NCBI GenBank assembly: GCA_036496025.1
Contig: DASXLW010000040.1
Span: forward strand, 1-14,731
Length of the DNA stretch: 14,731 bases
Source: PALSA-505 sp036496025
GTDB taxonomy: Bacteria > Actinomycetota > Actinomycetes > Streptosporangiales > Streptosporangiaceae
Direction of reading: 5' to 3'
The notes beneath the pieces are model-generated. The model saw nothing but the letters and a program-made list of their open reading frames with translations. It was not told the DNA's origin and searched no databases. Every line of letters starts with the position of its first letter. Within the stretch, counting starts at the first letter, position 1. The position numbers were made by a program, and so were the translations under genes. Below are positions 12,440-14,731 of this stretch, piece by piece.

Positions 12440-14731
12440 GTGGCAGAGGACGCGGCGGCAGGGCGCGCTGCCCCGCGCGCGGCGCGGTTCGCGCAGGCGA
12501 AGTTCCGGCCCACGACGTTGCCTTCCACCCTGGTGGCCCGGTCGGCGCTGCGTGACCGACTGAACTCGGGGGCACGCCAGCGGCTGACCGTGGTCGTGGG
12601 GTCGGCGGGCGCGGGGAAGAGCGTCCTGTTGTCGAGCTGGGTCGCGGCCCGAGAGCCGGACGTCACCGCCTGGCTGTCGTGTGATGAGGCCGATGCGAAC
12701 CCGGTCCGGTTCTGGTCCGGGTTCATCGAGGCCCCCCGGGGGCGCCGAACCGGGATTCGGCGCGGACGCGGCCGATCTACTGGCGATGGACGGCGCGGTA
12801 TCGGCCGATGTGACAGCGTCGATCGCCAACGACGCCGCCAAGCTTCCCGCCGGGTCCGCAGTGGTGGTGGACGACTTCCACTGCGCGGCGCATGCGGTGG
12901 GCGGGCAGATGACCGATCTGATCGAGCACTGGCCTGCCGACGCCGCGCAGCTGGTGCTGGCCAGCCGGATGGATCCTGCACTGCGGCTGCGCCGGCTGCG
13001 GATGTCCGGGCAGCTGTGCGAACTGCGCGACAGCGATCTGGGCTTCTCGCTGGCCGACAGCCGAAGACTGCTGGCGAAGTTCGGCGTCGGACTGACCAAT
13101 GATGACCTGGCCCTGCTGCATCAGCGCAGCGAGGGGTGGGCAGCGGCGCTGCAGATGGCTGCGCTGTCGTTGCGCAGCGCCAAGGATCCGGGGCAGGCGG
13201 CGCGGGCGCTGCAGATCCGCGGCCAGGCGATTGGCGAGTATTTCGCCGCCGAGGTGCTCGACCGTCAGCCACCCGAGCTGGCCCGGTTCATGCTCGACAC
13301 CTCGATTCTCGGCGAGCTGAGCGCCGAAGCAAGCGCCGCGGTCACCGGACGGCAGGACGCGGGCGCGCTGCTGCAGGCCATCGACGCCGCGCACCTGTTC
13401 CTCGTGGCCCTCGACGAGGAGCGGACCAGGTTCCGCTACCACCACCTCGTCCGCCAGCTGCTGCGCGCCGAGCTGCGGGCCCGCGACCACGGCCGGGAAC
13501 AGGAGCTCCAGCTGCGCGCGGCCGGATGGTTCGAGGCCACCGGCGAGATCCGCCGTGCCACCCGTCACTTGTTCGCCGCCCGGCAGCCCGACCGGGCCCT
13601 GATCCTGCTGCAGGACCGGGTGATTGCCGACTACGTGCGCGACCCGGCGCTGCCGCCGCCGCCCGACCTGAGCCTGGTTGATCCGGCCGTGCTGGTACAG
13701 GCGCCGGACCGGTTCTTGGCGCTGGCGCTCGACCTGGGGATGTCCGGGGACACTGTGCGCTGCGGCCGGTACCTCGACCTGCTGGAACGCGCCGAGCCGC
13801 CGATCCCGCCCGATTCCAGGCTGGCCGCCAGGCTCGCCGGGACGCGAGCCGCATATCTCATGATGATCGGGCAGGCGGATCAGGCCGTGGCCAAGGCTGA
13901 TGCCGCGCGGGCGGCCCTGGAGCGGGCTCAGCTTGCCGACGACTGGGTGGCCGCGATCCCGATCGTCCTGCTGCGCGCCTATACGTGGCTGGAAGACTAC
14001 GAGGCGGTAGACCGGGAGGCAGCAACGGCGCTGGCCACGCCGGAGCTGACCGATCCGGTCCAGCGGGTGATGGTGCCGGGTGCGCAGGCGCTGGCCTGGC
14101 TGGAGACCGGCCGTCTGGCCGAAGCCGCCGAGGCCGCCAGGGCCGCGGACGCGGCGGCGCAGCAGCTGGGGTTCGATCAGCATTTCTTCGCCGTGGACCA
14201 CCTGCGCGCCCTGGCCGGACTGGCATTGGAACGGCGGGATCTGGACACGTCCGAGCGTTTCACCGAGCAGGCGCTGTCCATCTCCGAGCGCGGGCGTCCC
14301 GCCTTCGAGTTCTTCGCACTGCTGGACCGAGCCGCGATCTGGGCCGCCCGCGGCCAGGTCCGCGACGCGCTGGCCACCATCGACCAGGCACGGCTGATCA
14401 TGCTCGGAGCCGGGCCGGCGCTGCTGACCAGGGCCGATGAACTGGAGGCATTGCTGCGCCTGTCGCTCGGTGACCAGCAAGCCCCCGCCCGGCTGGCCGA
14501 CGGGCTGCCCGCCGCGGCGCGCAGCCTGCTGCGAGCCAGGATCACGCTGGCCGCCGGAGACCATCACGCGGCGCAGCGGCACCTGGAAGCACTGGACCCC
14601 GGAGGACTGACGCCGCGACGCGCGCTGATCCGTCAGCTCCTGCTGGCCGCCGCCGCGATCGAGCGCGGCGATCCCGCCACCGCCAGCATCCTGGCTGACG
14701 CGTTCGGAGCCGCCCGCCGCGGGGGCTTCCT
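12440..14731 (+). CDS. MalT/LuxR-type STAND ATPase regulator, frameshifted and cut by the window end
   Basis: A large cytoplasmic ATP-dependent transcription regulator. Part one, from GTG 12440 (GGGGG ribosome binding site six bases upstream), gives FAQAKFRPTTLPSTLVARSA, P-loop GSAGAGKS with Lys60, then WLSCDEADANPVRFWSGFIE. The frame goes wrong near 12731-12743, in a run of six C and five G; reading on without shift ends at 13102 in Arg-rich nonsense. Skipping one base restores a frame open from there to the window end (over 660 codons): FGADAADLLAMDG, Walker B SAVVVDDFH, LASRMDP, RSEGWAAALQMAALSLR, RYHHLVRQLLRAEL, and then many TPR-like helices. The C-terminal LuxR helix-turn-helix expected for this family would lie beyond 14731. 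The body looks well kept, so the shift may be a sequencing error or a recent mutation. If the shift is real, ATG 12786 could start a product without the P-loop. Confidence 0.82.

Noticed and set aside
12382..13272. Minus-strand 296-codon frame over the regulator start
   Set aside because: Arg/Ser/Ala-rich antisense frame; the plus strand has P-loop and Walker B motifs.
12777..14582. Minus-strand 601-codon frame
   Set aside because: Gln/Gly/Arg-rich antisense of the plus-strand TPR-like region; no domain and no start signal.

Overview
The window looks like chromosomal DNA of a high-GC actinomycete (Streptosporangiales- or Frankiales-like; inferred from base composition, GTG starts, G-rich ribosome binding sites and the gene families, not from a database search). 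It holds about ten real genes and an unusual number of broken ones.

Left end (1-2500): a 42-base 3' half of a tRNA-Thr(CGU) gene lies at 235-276 without its 5' half, the usual scar at the far end of an element integrated into a tRNA gene. Right next to it, on the minus strand, is the start of a secreted alpha/beta-hydrolase gene, cut off after its signal peptide. A full-length tandem paralogue (490-2037) lies just upstream of that. A gene-poor stretch with a strong imperfect hairpin (2152-2185) follows.

Regulators (2480-5400, minus strand): a large STAND-type (AfsR/LuxR-like) ATPase regulator whose only DNA-binding domain is at its N-terminus. Upstream lie the collapsed remains of a second such regulator: the start of its ATPase domain, a large deletion, then its C-terminal tail with frameshifts. 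That tail runs into the N-terminus of the intact gene, so the present protein appears to be a natural fusion that took over its neighbour's LuxR helix-turn-helix.

Middle (5400-10400): a 570-base stretch with only a hydrophobic remnant. Then three minus-strand genes, DUF899 thioredoxin-like protein > GNAT acetyltransferase > cytoplasmic molybdopterin S/N-oxide reductase (BisC type), with gaps of 59 and 101 bases. A Nudix hydrolase is divergent from them. A common role in redox or damage repair is plausible but is only inference.

Right end (10400-14731, mostly plus strand): a small protein made almost wholly of 33-residue helical repeats; a near-perfect intrinsic terminator; a STAS-domain anti-sigma-factor antagonist-like protein that lacks the phosphorylatable serine; a small conserved actinobacterial protein (minus strand) whose frame is broken just after its ATG; and a MalT/LuxR-type ATPase regulator that continues past the window edge and carries a single-base frameshift at a C/G homopolymer.

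No CRISPR array, rRNA, transposase or complete tRNA was seen. I found no convincing new multi-gene system. The most interesting items are the tRNA scar with the truncated paralogue, the regulator fusion, and the 33-residue repeat protein.
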